Source: Melieria omissa (taxonomy: Eukaryota > Arthropoda > Insecta > Diptera > Ulidiidae). From it: 64,000 nucleotides of DNA. The first letter of the stretch is position 1. Each line of letters opens with the position of its first letter. The notes beneath the pieces are model-generated. The model was given only the letters and a program-made list of their open reading frames with translations, had not been told where the DNA came from and searched no databases. The DNA lies in assembly GCA_963971225.1 (NCBI GenBank), contig OZ020267.1, positions 31,727,298-31,791,297 on the forward strand, given 5' to 3'. Made by a program: the position numbers and the translations under genes. Of the stretch, positions 34,497 through 46,300 are shown piece after piece.

Positions 34497-35437
34497 GGGG
34501 AATTCTTTGTAAGGTGCCACCCCATAGCTTTTTTGCGCATAATTCGTTAGAAAATTAACGTATCGCCAATTTTAATATACCGTTCGAAAGAGGGTTAAAG
34601 GGGCTAGGATCCGAGGTAACACTTCAATTGAATTTTTCGTAATTACGAATTTTACAGCCAATTTCCCAAAGTGTTCAAAATCGACACCCTAAAATTTTTT
34701 AATGTAAGGTGCCACCCCCTAAAAAACCGCTAAAAACGTAAAAATCTCAAGCAAAAATGCATGATTTAGAAAATTTACGAAAGATTATTGAATTCAATTT
34801 GAATTGAATAGAAAATGACCGAAAGCAAAATGCTAATTGAATGATAACGAATAAAACGAATAATTGTATGGAAATTGATAAACAAAACTGAACTAATTTA
34901 TTCCTCATGATAGAATTAGAGAAAAATCGACTAAGAACACTTTAAATTCATTGTAATGGCGATTCCGAGCAATAAAAAGTCATTATACCGATATAGGACC
35001 ACAAAACAATGAAAAAAGGGGGGTGGCACCTTACAAAGAAAAAAAGGTGGCACTTTACATTTTTATGCAATTTTGGAAATCATTGTATAAATTTGTTCCT
35101 TTTACGATATGCTCGGATATCATTTCGGATTATGAAAAACCAATAAAAATGAAGTCCAACACTGATATTTACCTTAGTTTTTTACAAGTTTTTGGTTACT
35201 TTTTCACCACAAGAAAAACCTTCAGTTTTAATTTTTATGTTTTTTCTTAACCAAACTTGACACTTTTATTTACCCAGACCGTACCATTACGTATGTTCCC
35301 GCAAAAACAACATTAGAATTGATGTTGACATATATACCTTAAAAGACAATAGGAATTTTTTTTCTTGGATTGCTGGAACATCGAAATCGAGCAGGGGTGG
35401 CACCTTACAAAGAGTGGCACCTTACAAAGAATTCCCC
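34497..35437. mobile_element. 941-bp inverted-repeat element with six iterons
   Basis: The ends are perfect 24-bp inverted repeats starting GGGGAATTCTTTGTAAGGTG, flanked by TA on both sides (34,495-34,496 and 35,438-35,439). A 13-bp motif, GTAAGGTGCCACC or its complement, occurs six times with little or no change: 34,509, 34,704, 35,022, 35,046, 35,396 and 35,413. The first two are on +, the last four on -. There is no transposase; the 75-codon ORF at 35,023-35,250 is not recognisable. A TA duplication suggests Tc1/mariner mobilisation, but the iterons are unusual. Confidence 0.75.
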
Positions 35438-35499
35438 TACTTGTTTATTATGCGTAATTAAAATTTTTTCTTCAGAAAAATATAAAATATTCTCGTTGT

Positions 35500-35899
35500 A
35501 GGTTAGGTTAGGTTGCGGTGGCTGCCTCTATAAGAGACACACTCGGAGGCCTGAAAGGCCCATTGTGATACCACATATTTCACCCGTTTTGAACTGTGTA
35601 TGCAACACTGTTTTGCCAACATATGTTACAGCACACATTTCAAGCGGATGGGGAAAGGGAGGGGGAGGACCTACAGTTTAACGCCGAATCCGAACGGCAA
35701 TTGGCAGTTTTTCGTTCACACTTGGAGGTTTTGCCATTGCCTGCCAAGAGCGCACTTGTGCAATTCTTGTAATTCTCATTCCCTTCATGTGGATAGCGAT
35801 AGAAGTAGATGAGTTGTTCACCAGCCCGAGCCAGGAATCGAACCTGGAGCCTTTGGTATGAGAAGCCAGCGCGCTACCCGCTTGACTATCGAGGCCGGC
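35500..35899 (-). mobile_element. Met-tRNA-derived SINE, copy 1
   Basis: Read on the minus strand from 35,899, the head follows an elongator tRNA-Met: GCCTCGATAG start, A box around AGTCAAGCGGGTAGCGCG, TCTCATA anticodon loop and a perfect B box GGTTCGATTCC inside a 5-bp stem. A body of about 210 bp unrelated to tRNA follows (CATCTACTTCTATCGCTATC). The 3' part reads GTGATACCACA on +, i.e. ATCACAATGGGCC on -, then AGGCCTCCGAGTGTGTCTC, and ends in (CCTAA)n at 35,501-35,514. RNA polymerase III transcription and LINE-driven copying are inferred from family knowledge. Confidence 0.85.
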
Positions 35900-36310
35900 A
35901 AAAATTAAAAAAAAAATAAATTGTTTTTATCACTTCTTTCTTTAATTATTTTCGGCAAAAGCATAAATTTTTACAAAACTGGCGTAAAAGTTTTCTTTGA
36001 ACTCCTCTGTGTCTTCTCCAGTTGGTTATTCCAAGAGATGTTAGGGTTTCCTGGACTTGATTCTTCTACCGGAGACAAGGCCACTCTCATCGTCGTCGAA
36101 CTTCAGAAACACCTTTTTGTCAAAACTTCATTTTCCATATAAGAGAAAATTCTCAAATTATTCTTTTATCCGTGGAAGAATAAATATATTGCATGGGTCA
36201 TAAGATCTGAATAATTTTTTTGACTGAAATTAAAAACTGGTTGGAACGATTTATCCCAGTAGTCACGAACGGCTCATAAAACTTTTTATCCATTCATTTG
36301 TTTCTCATTC
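35900..36310. other. Intergenic DNA, repeat remnant
   Basis: 36,150-36,250 shares GGGTCATAAGATCTRA and its neighbourhood with 5850-5930. No gene seen. Confidence 0.4.
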
Positions 36311-37729
36311 TTAACCCTTTCGACCACAAAGTTGCCTGAGAGCAACTTCACCTATTTGCCATCTTATATCAAAAGCTACGATTGATTTATGGGATTAATT
36401 TCATTAGGCACCAGCAAATTAATATTTTTAGAAGTGAATTCAAAACAAATTACATTTTACTGTTATATAATTTCCAATAATTTGCAGCGATATCAGGGAA
36501 AGTTTGTGTTCTAATTGAAGTCTACGTATTGAGAGCGTTTGATCAAAACCCTGTTTCTTTAATAATGGTTAAATAAAATCAAAAAGTGATAATTTTGTAT
36601 TTTCCCATAAATATTAAATAATTTTTCTGTAACTAAAATATATTGACACAAAATTTATTTAACCCACTATAAGCTAAAATTGTTCAAAAGTAAACTATCA
36701 GGTGTACAACTTTGCTTCCGCCGTTTTTTTTCCAAAATTAAAAGCTTTATTGCGAAAAAGAGCTTACAGATGTATTATTCAAAGTATTGTCCGTCGTTAG
36801 CGACAACTTTCTCCCATCTTTCCGGCAATTTTCGGATCCCGGCTCAAAAAAAGGAGTCCTCTTTTGACGCTATCCATGAAGCAATCCATTTTTCCAATTC
36901 TTCGAAGGATTGAAAATGTTGATCTGCCAGGCCGTGTGCCATCGAACGGAATAGGTGGAAGTCGGAAGGGGCGACATCTGGGGAATACGGCGGGTGGGGC
37001 AAGACTTCCCATTTCAGCGTTTCCAGGTACTTTTTGACCACTTTTGCTCGATGTCCCTCGGTTTCAACTCGTACGGCACCCAGTTTCCTTCTTTCTGAAT
37101 CATGCCCAGGGCCTTGAGACGTTTTGAAATGGCTTGCTGACTCACTCCCAACGATTCGGCAAGCTCTTCTTGGGTTTGGCACGAATCTTCATCAAGCAAT
37201 GCTTCTAGTTGTTCATCTTTGAAGGTTTTTTCTCTTCCACCACCATGTTTGTCTTCGACATCGAAATCACCATTTTTAAAACGTTGAAACCACTCCCGAC
37301 ACGTTCTTTCACTCAGAGCAGCATCACCGTAAGTTTCTGAGAGCATTCGATGCGCTTCAGCTGCATTTTTTTTTCGAATTGAAACAGAAAAGCAAAACTT
37401 CCCGCAAATGGCGAGAATTGGGCACATAAACGGCCATTTTCGAGCGTGAATAATACGAAAACAAGAACAACTGTCACTGAAACGGCGATGACAATTCGTT
37501 AGGCACTGTCCACACTCACTTTAAAGGCATTACCATCTATGTATTTCAACCAGCCTCAGCCGGTACAGCCACCTATCGGAAAACGGCGGAAGCAAAGTTG
37601 TACACCTGATAGCTCCAGAACTCTTACAAAGAGGCGTGGCGACATCAAATGTCGTGTGCACCAAAAGTACTTGTGGTACTATCGAGTATTATCGAGATAC
37701 AGTATAAAGTTTGGCGTCGAAAGGGTTAA
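36311..37729. mobile_element. TTAA-bounded MITE interrupted by a mariner
   Basis: TTAACCCTTTCGAC at 36,311 mirrors GTCGAAAGGGTTAA ending at 37,729. Inside the left end, 36,320-36,367 is the reverse complement of window positions 1-42. Without the mariner, the element is about 505 bp. piggyBac-type by TTAA and CCC. Confidence 0.75.
36698..37609 (-). mobile_element. Internally deleted mariner, 912 bp
   Basis: The ends are perfect ~30-bp inverted repeats starting TCAGGTGTACAACTTTGCTT, flanked by TA duplications at 36,696-36,697 and 37,610-37,611. The minus-strand ORF 37,427-37,014 encodes the DNA-binding half (ERTCREWFQRFKNGDFDVED and EELAESLGVSQQAISKRLKA, up to WVPYELKPRDIE). The sequence then jumps, in another frame, to AKVVKKYLETLKWEVLPHPP, YSPDVAPSDFHLF and, near 36,780, GQYFE. 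About 120 codons with the first two catalytic Asp are missing; the third (SDFHLF) is kept. The junction is near 37,045. It is non-autonomous. Confidence 0.9.
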
Positions 37730-37799
37730 GCGGTAAGAAAAAACTCGCCTGTGAGTGATCGTTACAGATTAAAGTGTATCAAAAATAAAAGCAAAATGA

Positions 37800-38139
37800 T
37801 TAACCCTACAGTGCCCAATCAATACAACTTTTTTGCAATTCCATATGAAATCATTTAGAAAAATTGGGGTAAGAATTTTGTTGATAATATTTTTAATTTT
37901 TGTATTTAAGTTGGCTTCAAAACTCAAGTAAAAGTCAAATAAGATTTTCCTTCAAGTTCAAGAAAATATTTAATAAATTTTTAATTTCTAAATTTCAAAT
38001 TTTAATTTCTAATTTTCAAATTTTATTTATAAATTTTTAATTTCTATATTTTTTTTCCAATTTCTATTTTTAGAATTCAATAAAATATTAAAAGATCTCA
38101 ATTAAGCCATTGTTACTTTCCCAGGCATTGAAGAATTAA
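37800..38139. mobile_element. Possible TTAA-bounded MITE, 340 bp
   Basis: TTAACCCTACAGTGCCC at 37,800 is partly mirrored by GGCATTGAAGAATTAA ending at 38,139. The interior is AT-rich with ATTTTTAATTTCTAAATTT-like runs. The end match is imperfect, so the call is tentative. Confidence 0.45.
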
Positions 38140-39299
38140 TAAATCTGCCTATTTCAAAAACTAAAAGAGGTAACTTCATTCACTGCTTGAAAATCGAAGT
38201 TATGACAACAACAATTTAAACGAGATGACATTGTGTACATTGCACATATCTACAAAATTTTTGTTCAACACACCGCAGTGTCTACTGACGGCCAATTGGT
38301 TCGCATACGTGGCCCCAGTCGGCTGCAGTTGCCCCCCGAAAACATGGCAACATTCTTCGGCGTTGCGGCATGCGCACGAAATTCCATTTTAGTTGCATGC
38401 AATTTTACTTTCCATCATACATTGCAACATTTTATGAGCCCGGCGAGCTTCCAATGCCCAGTCGTGTACACTTGGTCAATTGCATCTCGCCCGTCCCCCC
38501 TCCCCTCCCCCTGCCAGCCTGTTAGCAACACAAGACTTACACACACATGCACACATAACCATAAGTTCCTTTTATTATTTGCAGTTTTTCTTCTCCACGT
38601 TGCTTCTATTACGTTTTTTGTGTACGTTTTTTTTTCGTTCAAGTGAAACGTTATGTGAGGACGACTGCAATTGCATCAGGCGACCTACATACATACTCAC
38701 ACATTTATGTGCATTGGCAAAGGGTCATCGTGTGTGTGTGTGTGTTTGAGTGCATGGATGCACCGGTTTTTCTGCTTAAAGTGTATTGTCCTATCAATGC
38801 TTGTGTGTTGTGTGTGTGTGTGTGTGTCGTCTAGCATTATTGGTTTTCAATATGTCAATATATGAGAATCAGGTAAACATTGCAAATGTATATAAATACA
38901 TTTTGGTAATATGCATTGAGCCAGGCCAATAGAATTGCGGTTAGAATAATTCTACATGAAAGAAAATATAAAAATTGTAATGCAAACAATTACTTTATAA
39001 ACAAATCAAACCCTAAATATTTGCTTAATACTCAAATGGTAAAAGTTAAAACCGAATAAAAGCGTTTTTCTGATATAAACAACTCAAGTGAATTGACAGC
39101 TGATTTGCTGAACATTTATATTCTTTAAAGAACTTGAATGTTGTGCACTGGTGGACAGCGATATTTGTAATTTTGTGTAATGACTTAAAGTTGGCTTGTC
39201 TGATAAACTCAAAGCATAAACAAAACTAATTTATTAAAATCTTTGCTTGTTTATAGACTGAACATTTGGATCAAATGTTGACCAAAAGCTCATTGAGGT
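38140..39299. other. Intergenic DNA upstream of timeout
   Basis: Holds TG microsatellites at about 38,730-38,746 and 38,803-38,827 and several ORFs of 60-137 codons produced by them. No supported gene. Confidence 0.4.
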
Positions 39300-39970
39300 C
39301 ATAGATAACTTATAGATTCACTTATGCATCAAACAATTGTGCCAAATGAAAAAAGGTTGGCAGTTTGCTTAGAATGGCAGAAGAAGTAGGTCATAGTTAA
39401 CTAGTTCCGATACCAACAAAAAAAAGAGTAACTACTGCCGCTTAAAAAGCTGCAATTTTTAAAGCCATTTCCATGGAATTGCTTATACCTCAAACGATTG
39501 TGCCAAATGCTGGAACATGATGGCTGAAAAGGCAGATTGGTTAGAACTTCAGAGAAAAAAAGCTCACTCAGTCCACAACTAACTGTTTTCCACATCAAAC
39601 CGCATTGCCACTTAAAAGTTTGAAAATCTTAGGTTATATAGAATCACTTATACTTAGGACTATTGTGCCAAATGTTGAAAAACGGTTGACAGTTTGATTA
39701 GAATGGCAGAAGAAGTAGCTGACTTAGGTCATAAATAGCAACACTAACTAGTAACTAGCAACATTAACTAGTTGTAATATTAAAAAGAAGACTGCCACTT
39801 GAAATTTCAAAATTTTAACGCCCGTTTAATGAATCACTTATATCTCGAGCGTTTCTATCAAATGCTGAAAAGTGAAGATAGAAATGCAGTTTGGTTAGAA
39901 TGACAAAACAAGTAGTTCACTTAGTGCACAGTTAACTATTTCCGACATCAAAAAGCGCACTGCCACTTGA
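39300..39970 (+). repeat. Four-copy tandem repeat upstream of timeout
   Basis: Units of about 160-200 bp each contain a CACTTATRYCTCRAAC-like start, TTGTGCCAAATGCTG, GGTTAGAATGGCAGAAGAAG, CACAGTTAACTATTTCC and CTGCCACTTGAAAGTTTG. Marker positions are about 39,338, 39,498, 39,669 and 39,855. The array ends within about 310 bp of the timeout start codon, so it may lie in or next to the promoter region. Confidence 0.75.
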
Positions 39971-40085
39971 ATGTTTGAAATTTTAACACTTGTTTGATTC
40001 GCTCGCACCAAACAAACGCGATCGGTGCTGCTACAAAAAGCCAGCAATGGCAACGCTGTAGCTCGACGAGCATAGGGCACCGCTA

Positions 40086-40135
40086 CAGCTGCTGGCATAC
40101 TCGCTGCTCGGTGCACAGCTGTTGGCGAACAGCTG
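40086..40135 (+). promoter_or_regulatory. Cluster of three CAGCTG E-boxes 5' of timeout
   Basis: CAGCTG occurs at 40,086-40,091, 40,116-40,121 and 40,130-40,135, just upstream of the probable 5'UTR. I find no TATA box or clear initiator plus DPE here, so the transcription start is not placed. Regulatory function is inferred from the clustering only. Confidence 0.35.
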
Positions 40136-40276
40136 AACGACTGATTAGTTGTTGTTTTGGCGCGCAGTGTATTCGTCGGGTTTGTTTTTGTGAATTTGTG
40201 AAATTAGGTTTTCGCGAACATTTAAATCGTTTCGTTTAGATTAATAATAAATTGTGTTGAATTACCATTTGAAACA

Positions 40277-40378
40277 ATGTCCATACTGTTGGCCGACATT
40301 GATGCCACATGCGCCGCTTTGGGCTACAGCGATGGCGAGCGCTACCAGGCCGAGCCGGATGCTCTGCAGGGTCTCAAG
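40277..40378 (+). CDS. timeout: timeout coding exon 1
   Basis: 34 codons, ending in phase 0 with ...LQGLK followed by donor AAG/GTAAGAG. It encodes the conserved extreme N-terminus (ATCAALGYSDGERYQAEPDA). The 5'UTR lies directly upstream; the overlapping ORF at 39,994-40,239 is a 5'UTR shadow. Intron 1 is only 68 bp (40,379-40,446). Confidence 0.95.
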
Positions 40379-43300
40379 GTAAGAGCGAGCTGCATGTTTT
40401 TGTTCAACTGGAAATCAATAAATGAATTTAATGCATATTTTTGTAGCATTTGATTTGGATTCTTCGTCGCGATCTGGACAATCATGAGTATCGTCGCCAC
40501 TTGGGCCGCGCCAAGGTGCTGCAAACCGATTTGGTCTATATGCTGCCCGATTATATTGACGATGACGAGTATGCCGATGTGCTCATACGGCTGCTGGTCA
40601 TACTGACCAATCCTACGTTGCTGCTATACAGGGAGGGGCCGCCCAAAGACGGTCACGGACGCAAAGTGTTCATGGAACTGGTGGACATGCTGCAGGGCTA
40701 CAAGAGCGCTTTCACACGTGACAAGATCTGGTCGGCGCTGTTTGGCAAACTGCAAAAGTCACTGGAAATTGTAAGTGGTAAAACCATGAATGAAAAGTTA
40801 TGCTCTGAAGGTTGGCAACTTGTCTAATCATTTGCTGTAATACGCAGAGCAACAAGTGTCTGAATTCCATTGCGATTTGCATGTTCAAATTGTCACAACC
40901 ACATTTGAACGAACAAAAGCTGCAATTGCTGTCATCCGTTGGACGTGCGACACAGTGTGCAAAATGAAAAGAGCGTTTAGTTGTTAAAGTTTTTGTCTGC
41001 GTCTGCCAGGACAAACAAATGAAAACTGCTTCACTTCCTGGCCACACCCGCTGCGGGCAATGCAATTGTAAAAATGTTGATTTTTGTTGCTGTCAAAGTG
41101 TCAATTTTGCAAATTTCCTTCATGGTCGAGTAATTACGCAAAGATTGGCATTAGAAGTTGGACTTTACATGCTCCCAAATGCATATTTCTTGCTGTCAAT
41201 TGTAATTGCTGACTGCAATGTTTAATTTTGAAATTAAATGTTGCTTGAAATGTTTAATTTTAATGACAGCAAATAAACGAAAATGCATACAACAAGAAAT
41301 CAAGTGGCTGCACAGCTGCTTTTTAAATAATAAAACGAATATGCCATTTGTGGCGTCTGTTACAGAATCAGCGTTATATATATATATATATATATATAAA
41401 GCGAGCATAACAATGCATTTCTATTTTATTGCAGCAAATTTAAACTTTTTATCAGGCACACCACATCGCTATGTCGCACACTGATTTCGCACAGCAATGC
41501 AATTAAAATGTCAGCCTCATAAAAAATGATGGTGCCACCATTGCAAATGCTCCTCCGAGTCGCATAAAAAATAAAAAAAAAAACGCATCGGCCATTCGAA
41601 ATCGGCGACAGCGACCGACGTCAAAAAGTACGCGCGTCCGGCTCTTTAATTAATCCTTTTAATGGCAGCAAATGGCCATAGGACCAAAAGAGCAGCAAAA
41701 ATAGCACAACAACAACGCTGCATAAAAATAAAAATCATTAAAAAGTTAAATGCGCACTCAGTGATTTCGCGGCCGCGCCGCCACTGCACAACTATCCTCA
41801 GTAATCCTCGGCTTAATGGCAGCGTGAGCTGTGTGGACAACTTTAAGTTGGTGTGCGGCGCAGAGGTCAAATTGCACAATTACAGCAAAAGCGCAGCTTA
41901 ACTTTGGGCCGTGCGGTGATTTTTTCAAGTTAATTTATTCAAAAACTCTTTAGTTTTTTTTTTTGTGACACGAAAAAATAAATGCAAAACTTGTTGCTAA
42001 AAATGGTAAATAAAAAAAATCAAAATAAAACCCCCACACTTGGCAGCTTCATAACTAATTTAAGCCCGCTTCACCATGTCGGCTGGCAGCGGCCCACACT
42101 GGCGCATTCACTGTCTGCCTACTGTCCACCTGCTGCCGTTTAGCTGCCGTTGCAGTCAACGTACGCGCTGTGATAACAAAGTTTGCCTTTATCCGCTGAT
42201 TTTTACCGCCATGGCGTTCCTCCGTTTTTCATAGGTTCGTTCGGGCCGTTGGTTCTTCATTTGTCGCTAAAATTTTTTTGTTTTATTTTTTAATTTTTAT
42301 GCATTTTTTTTAACATTATTTCTTTATGGTTTACGTTTTTCATTTGTTTAATTTGTTTGCTAAACTTTTTCCCAACCATTTTGTTTTTTTGTTTTTACCA
42401 GCAACGCCATTCTACGCTTTCTCCGTTCGTGTGATACTGTAAAGCTGTGCATTTTTTCAGCTTTCTGTCTCTGCCTTATTCATTTTGATTTTTTGTTTTT
42501 GTTTTTTTATTTTGAATTCTTAATTCTAATGAAGCTGGGCTAAAAGTTTATGGCAAAGTTTACCACCTCACAAAAGATGAAAGAGAAATGCTTTGCTTTG
42601 GTTGGCTTTGGTTTGGTTTGTTTTGCTTTTCTTTCGCGCCGATTTTTGTCTTTCTGAACGCTCGGCTGCTGTTCGGCGCATGTCCTTGTGCGCTCTATGG
42701 TTTGCTTTTTCTTTTACACTGGCGGCTAATTATTTGAATGGTTTTGAAAATGAGCATAAGTAGGCATTTTGCACTTTTTTGTGCGCAAAACTCTTTCATA
42801 AGTAATATTAAATAGTTGGAGAACGTTCTTAAAGCGTAGCAGTTTGCAAGGGGCTCAAAAAAATAGTTCGAGTCTTGAATTACATACGAAATTATATACA
42901 CATTTGGTTATTGAAGTTTGTATAAGCAGTCAGTCAGTACGAGAGGCGCTGCGGGACAGGGAAGTACGAGAGAAGGGTGAACATTTGGAGGAATGTGAAG
43001 GGTTGTTGAGTGGCTTTTTAAAATTTGCACTTTAATTTAGTGTAAGATAATGTTAGGTTAGGGTGACTGCATCTATATGAGAAGATCTACTTAGGCCTAT
43101 AGGGCCCATTGTGTTACATCAGTTTCATCCGTTTGAAGTGTACACAAACACACACATTTGAAACGAATGTGGAAAGAAGGACTGGAACCTGCTTTGTAAC
43201 ACCGACTTCAAAATGCAGTTAGCAGTTTGTCTTTCAAACTTGAAGTTTAGCTAAGATGCACTTTCTGCTTATCACATAACTCTCATTTACTTCTTGTAGA

Positions 43301-46300
43301 TAGAAATAGAAGTAGATGAGCGTTTAAGCCTGAATTATTTAGGAATCGAGCCTAGAGCCTTTGGCATAAAAAGTCAGCGCACTATTCGCTGGACTTTCGA
43401 GGACGACTATTCGTCTTCGGAAGTCATACATTTTCCGGCTTGAGATCAATACATTTTTTCTTCTCAAATATGCAGGAATTTTTAAAAAGCCACAAGGGTT
43501 TTGAGTGGAAGTTGGGCTTATAAATGGTGAGCAAATAAGAAAGATGAGGGGATAAAATAAAGTAAATAATAAATAAATAAATACAACAGCAACAGTGTGA
43601 GATATGAAATTTTAATTCTATTTTAAAGCTACCTTGAATTTTCAATTACCGCGCTTATCCAATCGGTAAATTTTTATTTTCTCAATGTTGGCAATACTGT
43701 TATTGGTGTTCTGTAAAATTTTGACGCATTTCGAAGGATTAGTATTTTATTGGCGGCTATACGAAGAAGTCGAAAAATTGTTATGTGGCGATTTTTATAA
43801 TGGATGAACAATTTGAACAACGCGCGTGCCTAAAATTTTGGGTTAAAAATCAGATTTCGTGTGCCAATTCGTTGAAAAGGTTATAAAAGGCGTATGGTGA
43901 AGGGTGTATGTCGAAAATACGAGCATACGAATGGTATAAAAGGTTCAAAGGCGGCCAAGGAAGCCTAGAGCACAATGAGATCCATGGACGGCCATCAACA
44001 TCTGTTTCCGAAGAAAAGAATCGAATCGGCAAAGCAAATCGTGTTGGAAAATCGTTGTGTATCGATTAGAGAGATTGCTGTGTTGTTGAGCATCTCATTA
44101 GGATCAGCCAAACACATTTTAACTAATATTTTGGGCATGAAACGCATCGCTTCTCGGCTGGTGCCAAAAAAGCCAAAGAGATGATTTCCAGCGCAGACAT
44201 CGACAGAAAATTAATGAAACGCGTCATTACTCGTGACGAAACATGGGTTTATGAATTTGATATGTCGACCGGCAGCGCACCAAATTTCTGCTGTACCCTT
44301 CTCACAACAGATGGCGCTACGAGCGGAGGCGATGTTCCTGAGCGGCGTTAGATGGCACCATCACTTAGGACTACCTGCGGCAGGCCAATCACCTACCCTG
44401 GCAGAACAACACAACTGATTAACGTAACCAACACAAGGCTGTCTTGTGGAGGCTCTATGCTTCAGAGAGGAGTGAACACGGAACATAAAAAATGTCGACC
44501 AAACAACAATCGTCCGAATGGTGCTTCGAAAATGAGCCAAAACTGCAGAGAAAGCGTTAAAGTTGGTCCAAAATCAAAGTTTTGCTGACGGTTTTCTTCG
44601 ATATTCGTGACGTGGTGCACTATGAATTCCTTCCGGAGGGTCAAACGGTCAATAAAGAATACAAATTAGGCGTTATGCGTTGTTTGCGTGAAGCTTATTT
44701 GCAAAAAACAGGCCCGATTTGTGAAAGAACAATTCATGGATTTTACACCACGATAATGTGTCATCTCAGACGGCCTTAATTATTTCGAAATTTTTGGCCA
44801 AAAATTCGTCCAATGTCATCAGCCAAGCACCATACAGTCCAGACATGATCCCGTGTGACTTTCTATTTCCCAAACTCAAATTGCCCTTTGCGGGGAACGC
44901 GTCTTGAGACCATGGAGACAATAAAGGTGCATTCGCTGTGTGAGCTGAAAGCCGTACCTTTGGCGGCCTATACAAAATTTATGGAAAATTGAATCAAACG
45001 TTGGCATACATGTATTGACGCAGTAGGAGAGAATTTTGAAGGGGATGATAAGAAAATTTATTAAAAATTTAAAGTTTGCGTTTTTTTGTTTAATTACTGT
45101 TCTTTTTTGATCATAAGGTATACATATATTTTAAGAAAGAAGTATAAAATTAGATATTAGGTTGCTTAGCTTAGTCTACTTAGTTGTGTCTTTCTACCAA
45201 AAGAATTTGATGGATGTTTGACAAGTAAATAGTAAATAAAGAAAGAATAAAGAAATAAATTTATACAAAAATTAGCTTTGCTGCCTTGAAACAGGCGTAA
45301 ATTCACCTCACTGAAACTGCTATCTATTATCTGCAATTTTTTTTATATCTTTAGAAAGATATATTTTTAAAATTAGATATTAGGCTGTTTAGTTTGGACT
45401 ATTAAGTGGTTTCTTTCTAGCGAAAGAATTTGATGAATGTAGATGAAAACATTGTACAAAATAAATATTGTTACGAAAATTAGTTCTGCTGCCTTAACAC
45501 TGGCGTAATTCGTTTCCCTGAATTGTGCTGATAAATAAAACACACTAAAAACTTTCAACGCAGTTCAAAACTAGTAGTTACTTTTTACATAATTCTACAC
45601 TCTACTGCATCACTAGTCATTTCATACTCCGTGTTGCACCGTTGCTTGTCTTAACCACACTCTGCTCTCTGCATTGTACCCGGCTGCCTTTTATACTTTT
45701 TTACTTGTAGCGTAGCTCGTTCTCGAACATTCCAGTATCGCCTCGAATCGTATCTCCAATTGTTCCATGGAAATTACCATGCCCCTAAAAGTATGCCATG
45801 TTTGAAGCGTAGCTCGTTCTCGAACATCCCAGTATGGCCTCGAGTTGCTCTCGAACATTTCAGTATCGCCTCGAGTTGTTCGCGATTGTCCATGCCCCTG
45901 AAAGTATGCCATGCTCACAGTGCAACTTGTTCTTAAATATCCCAGTAGTGCCTTGCAATTCCCCAGTGAAGGCAAGCATTATCGTCACAATAAGTACAAC
46001 TCAATTGTTTGTTGTTTTTGTGAATTTGTATATACTTTAAATAAATTAATTACAAAATCGACATGACGGCTGAGCGCCCACATAATAAAACCTCAATTTT
46101 ATTTCACTTACTAATTGATTTTTTCTGCAAAAAAAAAAATTCAAATTCAGTTGCACAGATTTCTCTTTGAATGACATTTCTTGCTCGCTGCCGATCATGG
46201 AATCGTACACATTTAATGAGAACTCATTGTGCGCGCCCCTGCACACTCAACATTTAATTTCATTGACGCGCTTTCCACGAAATCAGCAATAAAAGTGCTT

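Noticed and set aside
35826..35899. tRNA-Met gene on the minus strand
   Set aside because: A and B boxes and a T stem are present, but the acceptor pairing is poor, there is no proper gene end, and the same head is joined to the same body and tail in two other copies. It is a SINE head.
40771..40827. Extension of exon 2 past LQKSLEI
   Set aside because: A strong donor GTAAGTGG follows, and the family sequence continues in exon 3, not in the readthrough residues.
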